64,000 bases of DNA, taken from contig JAEYWK010000174.1 in NCBI GenBank assembly GCA_023431345.1, forward strand, positions 1 through 64,000, read 5' to 3'. Positions 7,967-16,153 of this stretch are shown one piece after another. Each line of letters starts with the position of its first letter. The first letter of the stretch is position 1. The stretch comes from Pseudomonadota bacterium. Its GTDB lineage: Bacteria; Myxococcota_A; Polyangia; Polyangiales; Polyangiaceae. Both the position numbers and the translations under genes were made by a program. The notes beneath the pieces are model-generated. The model made no database searches. It saw only the letters and a list, made by a program, of their open reading frames with translations, and was not told the origin of the DNA.

Positions 7967-8019
7967 TTTAACTACCCGCGTCGCAAAGTTAAATTTTTGC
8001 ATCGGATTTAATTATCCGC
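7967..8019 (-). promoter_or_regulatory. Direct-repeat operator/promoter region of the Fic gene
   Basis: This short AT-rich island contains TTTAACTACCCGC (7967-7979) and TTTAATTATCCGC (8007-8019), 13-base direct repeats identical at 11 positions and exactly 40 bases apart. AAGTTAAATTTTT lies between them (7986-7998). The island ends 10 bases from the Fic ATG and contrasts with the GC-rich surroundings. The winged-helix domain of the Fic protein is the obvious candidate to bind it. Confidence 0.5.
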
Positions 8020-8224
8020 CTCGTGCCCCGACCCTGTACCAACCGGGAGCCAGAATGCAACATTGGCCGCAACACGAATAATTACAAGAGCTTGGCATCA
8101 GCAGCGTTGCTTGACACGGCTCCTGCTGCGCGAGCCGGCCTCCCGAACTACCTGTCCGGCGGGATGGGGTGAAGAGCCGTCCTCGCAGGAAGCCGTGCGA
8201 CCGCCGCGTGGGGCGCAGCGAGCG

Positions 8225-8584
8225 TCAATCCTCCTCCGCTGCTTCAAAGCAAGTCGCCTCGATCGCGTGCTCGAGCTCTGGCCCCACCACCACGCGCGGC
8301 AGAAACCTGCGCGAGAAGCTCGATACCTGGAGCTCTGGACGTGCCAGCGGTGTGCTCGCGCGCACCGCAACCGAAACTACCTCGTCGAAGTGGAGCTCCA
8401 GTACGGCGAAGGCGCCTGCTCTTAGACGCATGGGGATGTTCGAAGAGTAGGCGTTGCTCGCAACGACGACCCCAGCCGTCCAGCGTCGGATCTCGCACAC
8501 GCACAGCGCGTCAACCCGAGGTGAAGCGTCATCGAGAAGTGGGCTTGCCTCCAGCACTTCCAACGTTCGGTCATGCCATCTCAA
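8225..8584 (-). CDS. Hypothetical protein
   Basis: A 119-codon frame with a natural composition (VVVASNAYSSNIPMRLRAG, LELHFDEVVSVAVRAS) that predicts a small alpha/beta protein. No family is recognised. The 5' end is uncertain: the frame opens at a TTG and the first in-frame ATG falls near residue 52, so a GTG/TTG start or truncation is possible. It lies downstream of, and on the same strand as, the 8699-9439 membrane protein gene, 114 bases away. Confidence 0.45.
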   Translation of the reverse strand: MRWHDRTLEVLEASPLLDDASPRVDALCVCEIRRWTAGVVVASNAYSSNIPMRLRAGAFAVLELHFDEVVSVAVRASTPLARPELQVSSFSRRFLPRVVVGPELEHAIEATCFEAAEED

Positions 8585-8698
8585 AATCCGACGAAGGTTG
8601 GCTTTTTGCTTCGTGGTGGAAGCGACCTACGGACGTCGGGCGAGGCGAACCCAGCGTCTGACGTCCGCCGGATCACCTATCTGTCGAATAGCGGTGGC

Positions 8699-9439
8699 TT
8701 ACTCGCTCACGTAGGTAGCCCAAAGCTCGAGCGCCGGCGGCACGGCACGCAAGCGTTGCAGTTCGCCGTTCCTGCGGCGGTGCCACCACGCGCCGTGCAT
8801 GCGCACGAGCTCTGAACGGGAGAGGTAAGGCGTCGCAGCCATCGCGGTCGAGAGAAAGCCCGCGGCCGCACCGAGCCAGAGCGCACGGCTGGCGATCCCG
8901 CAAAGCACTCCGACAGCCAGCGCCAAGGCCACGTCGAAGAGCAGGTGCCGCAGGAGCGCGAGGTATACCGCTTGGTGTCCGAGGTGGGCGCGCACAATCG
9001 CTGGATTCGGACCGGCGGCTCGCACAAAGGCGGCGCACTCGCGCACGAACAACCGCAATTCGTCACGTCTATCCTGGTCCCAACAGGTGGCCACGGCTCG
9101 GCCAGTGGTCGTCCGGTAGTGAACCGCTACGTAATCCACGCGGTTCAGTCGATGCCACGCTTCGATCGCCGACACGCTCGACCACGCGACGCGGACTGAA
9201 CCGAGACCCGCCGTGATGACCAAAGCGTCGGCATCTGCGACGAGCGACCGCGCGGTTCGCGCGAGACGTAGCCGAAACCACCCGTCGAGAGCGCCGAGAA
9301 ACAGCGCGACCACGAGCGCGTATCCCTGACCCTGCTCCGTCGATACGAGGGTAGGCAAGCTGTAGGTTACCAAGCGTACGAGCCAAGTCGCCAAGGTGCT
9401 GCTCTTCGCAGCGGCAGTTCTTACGGAGAAGGTCCGCAT
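8699..9439 (-). CDS. Membrane protein with a PH-like middle domain, unknown function
   Basis: A 246-residue protein. Hydrophobic segments lie near residues 15-50 (TWLVRLVTYSLPTLVST, ALVVALFLGAL) and 165-205 (HLLFDVALALAVGVLCGIAS, LWLGAAAGFLSTAMAA). Between them, ADALVITAGLGSVRVAWSSV and VDYVAVHYRTT resemble the strand pattern of bacterial PH-like (YdbT/YcxB-type) domains, an inference from pattern only. The ATG at 9439 lies 11 bases after the stop of the preceding gene, so the two form an operon. No substrate or partner can be named. Confidence 0.65.
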   Translation of the reverse strand: MRTFSVRTAAAKSSTLATWLVRLVTYSLPTLVSTEQGQGYALVVALFLGALDGWFRLRLARTARSLVADADALVITAGLGSVRVAWSSVSAIEAWHRLNRVDYVAVHYRTTTGRAVATCWDQDRRDELRLFVRECAAFVRAAGPNPAIVRAHLGHQAVYLALLRHLLFDVALALAVGVLCGIASRALWLGAAAGFLSTAMAATPYLSRSELVRMHGAWWHRRRNGELQRLRAVPPALELWATYVSE

Positions 9440-9450
9440 CGGCGCCAGGT

Positions 9451-10104
9451 CTACAAACCGAAACGTCGAATGCCGGGTAGTCCAGCCAAACGCCTCGCGG
9501 TGTCTTTCAACTGGTCCAAGCTCAGACTCCAGCGCTCCGTAGTATTGCCTTCGAAGTAGTGGACGTCGCCACCGATGCTCGGGCCCACCGACGCCGTGAG
9601 GCCGTTCAGCTCGCGCGGGCCGCCGGGTGCCGACGTGGCGTGGTTGAGTGACGCCCCGCCGGCCGGCGTGTTCAGGCCGTGCTCCGCGCCCGAGCCCCAG
9701 AACTTCCTGACGTCTGCGACTACGCTGGCTTGTCCCGATACTCCCGCCGACACCCCTGGGGCGATGGCGGTTCCCCAAGCGCCGCTCGTGAACACCGAAA
9801 TCTTCGCTTCGGTGAAGTCGACGACTACGCCGACCGAGGCTTCGCCGCCAACGGCGATGCCGGGGCCTGCGGCTGCGCCGCCGCTGATGGCCAGCGCCAC
9901 TCCGCGGTGTGGCGCCCCCGCCCCTTGGGAAGACGCATGGCGGTCGACCAGTTGCTGAACGGATGCTGGCGTCGGCGGTGGGTCCGTCGCGCGGCTCTCG
10001 AGTCGTTCTGGCTCCTGAATGAGGCTGGCGCCGGCTTCTAGCTCGGCGGGGGTGGGCTCCGGCACGAGTGCGTTCGAGCCGCCCGACAAGCGCGCTGTTG
10101 CCAT
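9451..10104 (-). CDS. Gly/Ala-rich protein of unknown function
   Basis: A 217-residue protein. Residues 1-60 are Pro/Glu-rich, residues 65-140 are short Gly/Ala-rich strands (VALAISGGAAAGPGIAVGG, GVSAGVSGQASVVADV), and the C terminus is charged and helical (WSLSLDQLKDTARRLAGL). No signal peptide is visible. The layout (low-complexity N terminus, Gly-rich strands, then a linked membrane-protein gene) parallels the 2349-3592 pair, although sequence identity is not obvious. It is the first gene of the pair with 8699-9439. Confidence 0.6.
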   Translation of the reverse strand: MATARLSGGSNALVPEPTPAELEAGASLIQEPERLESRATDPPPTPASVQQLVDRHASSQGAGAPHRGVALAISGGAAAGPGIAVGGEASVGVVVDFTEAKISVFTSGAWGTAIAPGVSAGVSGQASVVADVRKFWGSGAEHGLNTPAGGASLNHATSAPGGPRELNGLTASVGPSIGGDVHYFEGNTTERWSLSLDQLKDTARRLAGLPGIRRFGL

Positions 10105-10558
10105 GGCCCCTCCTCGGCCATGGCCAGCCTCAGTTGCTAACTCCTTGCGCGGGGGCGCCCCCAGCGATCTGAACGAGCGCGGTTCTCAATTCATCTGCCC
10201 GGGTGCACCAAAGGACGGGAAGCCGCGGCAACGAGCACTGCCAGACCGGGCAGAACCACGGCGGAACACAGGACTTGGTACCTATCCACTACCTCTACGG
10301 ACGTGCCGTTCACTTTCTGTCTTCGCGACGGACGATTTCTGGGTGCCGCGTCCAAGTCCGTCGTCCTTAGAGGCGCTGCACATTGCTGCCGGCGCTGAGA
10401 GCAGGTCCAGTGCGGCGGCGTTCTCGCTCGACTGGCTCCGCTTGGCTCGTGCGAAGGATACGATCTGCGCCGCCTCGTCCACCGCGCTCGACCCACCATG
10501 CCCCGCTCGACGACGAGGTTTTCGAAAGGGCCGTTTAGAAGTGGATACGTGAGACTCG
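10105..10558. other. Intergenic, contains repeat copy 3
   Basis: About 450 bases without a gene I can support. Minus-strand frames through 10282-10746 have a plausible composition but no start, motif or RBS that stands out. A copy of the dispersed repeat lies at 10181-10210. The promoter for 9451-10104 should be in the right-hand part. Confidence 0.4.
10181..10210 (+). repeat. Dispersed intergenic repeat, copy 3 (left end only)
   Basis: GGTTCTCAATTCATCTGCCC followed by GGGTGCACCA. Over these 30 bases it matches copy 2 (6620-6649) at 26 positions. The hairpin part of the repeat is absent. Confidence 0.55.
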
Positions 10559-11431
10559 TTACTCTCGCTGCGCGGGCGGGACGAGGCGTGGGCGGAAGCC
10601 TGACCAGGTGACGTAGCAAGTGGGCTTGGTTTTGGAAGGTTTGTCGTCGGGGCGAGCGCCGACGTAGAGCCATTCGCCGCCTCGGACGACGAGGCGGGCA
10701 CCGTGGATGCCGGGGGACCCGGCGGGAGCGACCCAGATGTGGCCAAAGCCAGTGGTATCGGAGTACGAAGCGAGGACGAAGGCGCGGTCCGCGCAGCTAG
10801 GGGACGCCACGATATCGGTGACTACGATAGGACCCTCTTGGCGCTTGCTGCAGGTCGCGGGATCGCCGGCGATTTCGCAGTTCAAAGCGGCGGGTGTGAT
10901 GGGTACGGTGGTCGTGAAGAGGCGCATCGGATCGACGGACGCCGTTAGCGCCATGAAGGTGAGCTGTAGCGCCGCGTCACTTGGCGCGAGTGACCGATCT
11001 GTTAGGGCACCCGGCGCGCTCGAGGTCGCGCGTGGCACCGTAGCGCGCGGCGCGATGTTGGCAACGGGCGCGCTGACGACGACGGGCGCGTGAGCTGCGT
11101 CGGCGGGGGGCAGTAGGGCGTCGGCGACCCTCGCCAGCGGCGCGGCAGCGTCGGGCCCGGTTTTGGCTATGTGGCGCAGCGCTTCGGAGAAGGGCTTGAG
11201 CTGCTCTGGTGTGTTCTTCGCGCGTGCTATCTCGAGCTTTCGTAGGGCGAGTGCTTCATCACCCTCGGCGTAAGCCATGGCGCCTTCGACGAGCTCAGGG
11301 CAGCCCTTCAGCCCGTACGACCGACATTTATTATCGACGGGGCTGCGAATCAGCGCGGAGACCGGGAGGACGGCGCAGCCGCAAATCACCCAGACCAACG
11401 CGCATGGACCAAGGGTACCTATCTTCTGCAT
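10559..11431 (-). CDS. Predicted lipoprotein of unknown function
   Basis: A 290-residue protein with an N-terminal hydrophobic stretch ending in VICGC, a weak lipobox, so outer-membrane lipoprotein export is likely. The mature part has a short cysteine-containing region (NKCRSYGLKGCPELVEGA), a helical section resembling a tetratricopeptide-like hairpin (AYAEGDEALALRKLEIARAK), a Pro/Ala/Thr linker near 120-145, and a C-terminal beta-rich domain with several cysteines. ATG 11431 is chosen over a GTG four codons earlier. It sits in a row of minus-strand lipoprotein genes downstream of the Het-C gene. Confidence 0.65.
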   Translation of the reverse strand: MQKIGTLGPCALVWVICGCAVLPVSALIRSPVDNKCRSYGLKGCPELVEGAMAYAEGDEALALRKLEIARAKNTPEQLKPFSEALRHIAKTGPDAAAPLARVADALLPPADAAHAPVVVSAPVANIAPRATVPRATSSAPGALTDRSLAPSDAALQLTFMALTASVDPMRLFTTTVPITPAALNCEIAGDPATCSKRQEGPIVVTDIVASPSCADRAFVLASYSDTTGFGHIWVAPAGSPGIHGARLVVRGGEWLYVGARPDDKPSKTKPTCYVTWSGFRPRLVPPAQRE

Positions 11432-11589
11432 CGTCCGATTCACTCATCGCTCTCACGCGCACAGCGTGTCATCGGCGGAGAGTGAGTCGAAATCTGCTTG
11501 CGCACAATCACCCAACCATGCGAGCGAATGATGTGAATTTGTTTAGCGAGGGGCCAGGCTTATGCCTGCTGCGCCAATCGCTCGCGGGA

Positions 11590-11613
11590 AGTCCTGAATT
11601 CTTCTGGCGCTCG
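11590..11613 (+). repeat. Dispersed intergenic repeat, degenerate copy
   Basis: AGTCCTGAATTCTTCTGG resembles the left end of copies 2 and 3 and then diverges. It is 15 bases before the 3' end of the broken lipoprotein gene on the minus strand. This is the weakest member of the set. Confidence 0.3.
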
Positions 11614-11627
11614 GGCGCGTCGAGCGT

Positions 11628-12164
11628 TCAAGTACCATAGGTCTTGCAGCGCACGTCGAGCACTCGCTCGGTTATCGGCACGCTGACGCGCTTGACGGTC
11701 GCCGACGCACGCGGCTCGATCAAGAATACGTTCCAAACCTCGGTGACGGAACGCCTGCCGGCGTCGCACGTGCACGCTTGGACTCGATCGGTTTGGCGCT
11801 GCGTCGGCTTCGGCTCGAGAACGAAGAAGGTATCGCCGGACTGCGCCAGTCGCGCGTAGCGCCACGCTGATGATGGAATCACGATTGCCAGTCTCTCGTT
11901 GCCCTGCCCGTTGAACAGGCGCTAGACGAGGCCATCGTCGGTGGGAAGCACCTCCGGCTCGTACAGCTGCTCGGGCAAGACGGGGAGCAGCGTCGCCCCG
12001 GCCCTCTGCGCAGCCGCGCGCATGGTTGGCTCGGACTCTGTGAGGTTTCGAGCACGCAGTTCCTGCTCCAGGGTGCGCAGCCGTTCGCCGGGAAGGCAGG
12101 GGCTACAGCCTTGAGTCACCGCCGCGAGCCCCAACAACCAAGCAGTCACCACGCAATCTCTCAT
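11628..12164 (-). pseudogene. Lipoprotein gene interrupted by an in-frame amber codon
   Basis: The ATG at 12164 opens a lipoprotein: hydrophobic signal, then a lipobox ending QGC. After about 80 residues the frame meets TAG (plus strand CTA, 11922-11924). The same frame then continues for more than 95 codons as natural-looking protein (RLFNGQGNERLAIVIPSS, YARLAQSGDTFFVLEPKP, VTEVWNVFLIEPRASATV) to a stop at 11628. One nonsense mutation in a gene of about 178 codons explains this best. Readthrough, or an internal start at the ATT-CCA region giving two proteins, is less likely. No family is recognised. Confidence 0.6.
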
Positions 12165-12460
12165 GAACATTCGTTGCTCTCCCGCCGTGGTCGCCCACCA
12201 TCACAGTTTAGGCGCTCGCGGGCGGGCAGTGAAGCTGTCCAGCGCAAGCCCGCCCTTGGCCTGTTGTCAGCGCTCGACTCGGGGACAGGCTCGTTTGCGA
12301 CACTCGGGTCGGTGGACACGCCGAACGACGCGGGCCGCTCGCACGCCAAGGCCGACGAGGCCGCGGCGTGTTTCGATATCGATGCCCGGGTTGCGCACCT
12401 GTCTGCAGCTGTGCGCGCGCTCACGGCGGCGGGGGAAGCGCGGCGGGCCGCGTGCCCCGT

Positions 12461-12480
12461 GGCTCTCGATTCCTCTGCCC
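12461..12480 (+). repeat. Dispersed intergenic repeat, short copy
   Basis: GGCTCTCGATTCCTCTGCCC matches copy 2 at 17 of its first 20 positions. It abuts the stop codon of the cysteine-rich lipoprotein gene (12481), so this end of the repeat may mark 3' ends of minus-strand genes. Confidence 0.45.
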
Positions 12481-12972
12481 CTACTCGTTGGACTTGCAGT
12501 CTTTGCTCTTCGCTTGGAGCGCGCCGTTGCAGAGGACGAAGTCCTGGCAGAGGGGGTAGTTCAGGGCGAAGGTCTCGAGGGACGCTTCGCTGCAGAGTCT
12601 GGCGACACGCCCGCGACCGTTGCCGGTGGTGCACGCGGCCTTGTCAGCGTCCGTCTTGCAGGCTCGCTCACAAAGGGCTGGAATCGCTACCTCGCCGCAG
12701 TGACGAGCCTCGACGACCGCTCCCCAAACGAGGCGACAGTGGGCGTCCAGCTCTTCCAGCGTTACCTCGCTGGCTGGAGGCACGGGTTGGGGCGGATCGG
12801 CCTGGAAGGTCTTCAGATCCTCGAGGACTCTCGGATCGTCGACGATTGCAGCGGCGCTGCTCAGCCCGCACGGTGGTGGTGGCGGCTTCGGGGCGTCGGG
12901 CCCCTTACCGCTGCAGGCGGCCAACAACGCGCAGGCAACGCCGCCGAAGCTCCTGGCAGCTCGCCCCCTCAC
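12481..12972 (-). CDS. Cysteine-rich lipoprotein coupled to the Het-C gene (candidate immunity protein)
   Basis: A 163-residue lipoprotein starting at GTG 12972. The lipobox is LAAC (C20), followed by a Pro-rich linker and a domain with ten cysteines, which suggests a disulfide-rich periplasmic fold. The start is firmly placed: GGAGG stands 6 bases upstream inside the end of the Het-C gene, and GTG overlaps the Het-C stop (GTGA). Translation of the two is therefore coupled. Lipoproteins made together with lipid-attacking effectors commonly serve as periplasmic immunity proteins (known for type VI lipase effectors). That role here is inferred from arrangement alone. Confidence 0.75.
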   Translation of the reverse strand: MRGRAARSFGGVACALLAACSGKGPDAPKPPPPPCGLSSAAAIVDDPRVLEDLKTFQADPPQPVPPASEVTLEELDAHCRLVWGAVVEARHCGEVAIPALCERACKTDADKAACTTGNGRGRVARLCSEASLETFALNYPLCQDFVLCNGALQAKSKDCKSNE

Positions 12973-14504
12973 AGCACACCTCCCAAGATGTCCAGTCCGT
13001 TGGCGGCCTGCTTTTGCCAGCGCGCGGCTCCGCCCGCCTCTTTCACCAGCGGCGCGATGGCTTGGTCGAGGTTGGGGTTGGCATCGAGTAGCTGCCAGGG
13101 GTGGATCAGCACGCGATTGGCGAGCTCTCGGTAGCCCGCAACGCTGAACGCATCTTTTTCCGAGAAGTACTGCTCGATGAGGCGCGCGGAAATCTCGGTG
13201 GCCAGCAAGCATGCGAGCTTGAAGCGGATGATGCCACTCGCCTCGTTCCCCACGTGATCTTTGGCCAGCAAGGTGTGATGCGGCAGCAGGCCAGTGACCG
13301 CGGTTTGCCCTTTGAGCTCTTCGAGCATTTGCAGCTGCAGCTCCCGAGCCAGAAACTTCAAGCGGCCAGCCTGCGCCCAGTCTTTGGCTTTCTCGCTGTC
13401 GTACTTGCGAACCAAGAAGGCGGTGCTGTGCATCACGTCACGCATGCGCTGGTCACCGGCGCGCGTAGCGGCGGCGTCGAGCCCATTCGCTAGCAGGTTG
13501 CGCGCGCCCTGCCCGATGGCCGCGAAGAAGCTCCCAATCGTTTCGAGGACGGCCCAGCCCGCCTTGATCAGCGGCGCTCCCTGGATGTCGAAGATGGCCA
13601 TGGCGACGTCGAGCATCGCGCCAGTCTGCGGCTTGCCATCGGTCCTCTCTAGATGCGCCGCGTAAATGTGTAGCAGGGAAAATATCGTATCGTTCGTGTC
13701 GAACAGCGCCGAAACGAACGGCGTCGACTCCGGCGAATCGCCGTACCAGAGCACGGCGTTGCGCAGGAGGTTGCCTCGGGGCGCCCCTTGCATCGGCAGG
13801 GGGCAGCGCAGCAGCGACTTACTCGCGTCGTTCGAGCCGTCGTCATGATTGAAGGCGTCGAGCAAGTCCGCGTCTAGCTTGCCTCGCCAAGCGAGCGACC
13901 ACAGCAGCAGCTCTACGTAGTTCGAGTGCGCGAACACGTCGGCGATAGTGTGTAGGCCTCGTCCGAGCGAGGTCAGGCAGGCTGGCTCGAGACGCTCGTC
14001 GAGCAGCGCTCCGGTCAAGCGCGAGGATACGTGGGAGTTAACCGTGTAGTGCGCCGTGCTCGCCCGGCCGAATCTGGCGCTCAGAAAGGCGCCGTCATAC
14101 TCAGGGGCGGGGATGTTGTTCGTGATGTCGAGATGATCGAAGCGAATGTAGTCGCCGAAGCCGTCGATGTTGTGCTTCTTGCTGGTGAGGATGGCGGACG
14201 CGGCCGTGACCAAGGGCCCCGCCTCATCGTAGCCCTGGATTCGCGTGGTCAGGAGCTCCTCGACGTTCGCCTTCCATAGACCCTGAAACAAGGTGTTCTG
14301 CTGCGGCCTGATGTCTGGGTTCTGTGCGAAGTCGATCAGCGGCGAGACCTGGTTCATGTCGTTCATCCAGCTGCCTCGCACCATCCAAGGAAAGTGGACG
14401 CGCGGATCGTCGTTCGCGGTTTTCAGCTTGCCGGCTTTGGCCAGGCGCTTGGCCGCCTTCACGCAAGCGCACCATAGAATTTCGTCGTGTATCGCAAGAT
14501 CCAT
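12969..14504 (-). CDS. Het-C domain protein, predicted Zn-dependent phospholipase-like effector
   Basis: A 511-residue protein. RGSWMNDMNQ (43-52) and RFDHLD (121-126) match the Het-C hallmarks GNWLRDxSQ and HxDNP. GRGLHTIADVFAHSNYVELL (181-200) carries the conserved H185, D189, H193 and E198. The Het-C family (fungal heterokaryon incompatibility, also in bacteria) has been related to zinc-dependent phospholipase C/P1-nuclease folds, whose metal ligands follow the HxxxD and HxxxE pattern. No signal peptide is present, so export would need a dedicated route; none is encoded here. ATG 14504 has GAGGAG at the right distance. The gene is coupled to the downstream cysteine-rich lipoprotein. Confidence 0.8.
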   Translation of the reverse strand: MDLAIHDEILWCACVKAAKRLAKAGKLKTANDDPRVHFPWMVRGSWMNDMNQVSPLIDFAQNPDIRPQQNTLFQGLWKANVEELLTTRIQGYDEAGPLVTAASAILTSKKHNIDGFGDYIRFDHLDITNNIPAPEYDGAFLSARFGRASTAHYTVNSHVSSRLTGALLDERLEPACLTSLGRGLHTIADVFAHSNYVELLLWSLAWRGKLDADLLDAFNHDDGSNDASKSLLRCPLPMQGAPRGNLLRNAVLWYGDSPESTPFVSALFDTNDTIFSLLHIYAAHLERTDGKPQTGAMLDVAMAIFDIQGAPLIKAGWAVLETIGSFFAAIGQGARNLLANGLDAAATRAGDQRMRDVMHSTAFLVRKYDSEKAKDWAQAGRLKFLARELQLQMLEELKGQTAVTGLLPHHTLLAKDHVGNEASGIIRFKLACLLATEISARLIEQYFSEKDAFSVAGYRELANRVLIHPWQLLDANPNLDQAIAPLVKEAGGAARWQKQAANGLDILGGVL

Positions 14505-14905
14505 GGCTCTCCTCAAAGCGCGCTAGCCCAGAAAGCTCACGGTGACGCCGCGGCCCTGGGCTGCACCCTCCCAGCGTTACTCCATAGAGAATCAACATAC
14601 ACGCATGCCCCGGCTATCCGGCAATGGGGGATTTGTCGGAGCCCGTGTCGCTCGTCGACGCTCGTGAGCGGCGGGGGCATGGCGTCGCGCGCTTGCGTCG
14701 AAGAAACTACTACCGTCTGTTCGCCAGTATTCCCGACCGCAGCCGACCAGTTCAGCGGGGAATCAGTCGCAAGGGCCTGCGTCGCGGAGGTGCAATCCGA
14801 GGTGAGCTGGTCGCAGCGACAAGCTTCTAGGCGAGACGTTTGAGCTCAGCTCTGCGCTTCGCGGACGTACGAGCGACTCGGCGGCGAGCGCGGCGGTTCG
14901 ACGAG
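14505..14905. other. Intergenic between Het-C and esterase genes
   Basis: About 400 bases with only short overlapping frames lacking motifs. It should contain the Het-C promoter and the end of the esterase transcript. I see no convincing terminator or operator. Confidence 0.4.
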
Positions 14906-16120
14906 CTATTTCACCGCGTTGAAGAACGCAAACACGTCGGGTAGCACGAGCGGCACCATGCCAGGATGGTCGGCGTTCACCTCTTTGTAGGTGACGGGGA
15001 AGCCTTCGCTCTTCATCCAGTCACGCACCGCGTGGCTGCCGGCGACGGTGGCCGCGGAGAGCCCTTCGGTGACGAACACCGGCTTGTTTCGCAAATTTTC
15101 CCAGGGGTAGCCCTGCTCGAGCACGAAGGGGCCCGACATGGGCGCGAGCGCGGCCCAATAGGAAGCGTACTTGGCGCCGAGGTACCACGTGCCACCGCTG
15201 CCCATCGAGTGCCCCATCAGGAACATCTTGGTGCGCTCGATCGGGTACTCGTGGAGGACGATCTCGAGGACGTTGATGACGTCTTTCTCGCTCAGCTGCT
15301 GCGTTTGCTCCGCTTGCTCGGTGCGCATCGCCAGCATCTTTTCGGCCTCGTCGGGGCGGCTGAAGTCAGCGGGTAGCCGCAAGAACGTGCCGTAGGCGCC
15401 GCCGTAGCCCAGCGGCGAGACGAGCACGTAGCCGTGCTGCGCCGCGAGCTTCACCATCTGCCCCGAGTTTTGATCGAGGTACGAGCTCTCATCGTTGCCG
15501 GCGCCGTGCAGGAACATCACGAGCGGCAGCTTCGACGTGCCGTCCCAGTCGTTCGGGACGCAGACGCGGTAGGCGACGTCTTTGTTCGCTTCTGCCAAGC
15601 GGTAGGTGCGGCGCTGGTCGCCTTTGGCTCTCCACGTGGGTGAGCTCGGGTTCGCAAGCGACTGCGCGAGCGCTTGGGAGGCAGCGGTTTGCACCGCAGG
15701 ATCGAGCTTGGTGCCGAACGAGATGGGAACGTAGGCGCTCGGGCCACCGCCTGCGCCGCCTGCGCCGCCGCCCGCCTGACTCATCGATCCGCCGTTGCCG
15801 CCACCTGCCGCCGCGCCACCCGCTGCGTCGCCGCTCGCGCCACCGCTGCTGCTGCCGGCCGTCGACGGCACGCCGCCGGTTGTCGACGCGCCTGCTGTCG
15901 GGGCACCTGCCGTCGAAGCGCCGCCACCGGATGGCGTGCCACCGGCGACGCCTCCGGCTACTTGCGATCCACCAGCGCCAGGGACACCTCCGGCGCTCGA
16001 GCCGGCCGTTGGCTGCGGGTTGGGAGCATCACCGCCTCCACAGCCTGGCCCCAGCGCGAGCAGGAGCAGCGCGGCACCGCCGCTCGTCAACTTTACGAGT
16101 GTGTGTGCGTCCGTCGTCAT
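14906..16120 (-). CDS. Lipoprotein alpha/beta-hydrolase esterase (CE1/PHB-depolymerase-like)
   Basis: A 404-residue secreted lipoprotein: signal ending LGPGC, then about 100 residues of Gly/Ala/Ser/Thr linker, then an alpha/beta hydrolase. VMFLHGAGNDESSY carries the oxyanion turn, GHSMGSGG the nucleophilic serine, and VNADHPGMVPLV a likely catalytic histidine. Esterases of this group (feruloyl esterase, acetyl esterase, PHB depolymerase-like) act on polymers or their side chains outside the cell. The start lies 33 bases from the stop of the preceding esterase gene, so they share a transcript. Context favours plant cell wall polysaccharide as substrate. Confidence 0.85.
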   Translation of the reverse strand: MTTDAHTLVKLTSGGAALLLLALGPGCGGGDAPNPQPTAGSSAGGVPGAGGSQVAGGVAGGTPSGGGASTAGAPTAGASTTGGVPSTAGSSSGGASGDAAGGAAAGGGNGGSMSQAGGGAGGAGGGPSAYVPISFGTKLDPAVQTAASQALAQSLANPSSPTWRAKGDQRRTYRLAEANKDVAYRVCVPNDWDGTSKLPLVMFLHGAGNDESSYLDQNSGQMVKLAAQHGYVLVSPLGYGGAYGTFLRLPADFSRPDEAEKMLAMRTEQAEQTQQLSEKDVINVLEIVLHEYPIERTKMFLMGHSMGSGGTWYLGAKYASYWAALAPMSGPFVLEQGYPWENLRNKPVFVTEGLSAATVAGSHAVRDWMKSEGFPVTYKEVNADHPGMVPLVLPDVFAFFNAVK

Positions 16121-16153
16121 CGCGATCTCGAAGAGGCGCTGCGGGCTGCCGGC

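Noticed and set aside
10282..10746. Minus-strand frame of about 154 codons in the intergenic stretch
   Set aside because: Its left part overlaps the lipoprotein gene in another frame. It lacks a recognisable start, RBS or motif.
12111..13134. Two long plus-strand frames over the lipoprotein region
   Set aside because: They are Arg-rich, lack family motifs and overlap the coupled lipoprotein and Het-C genes, which have clear starts.
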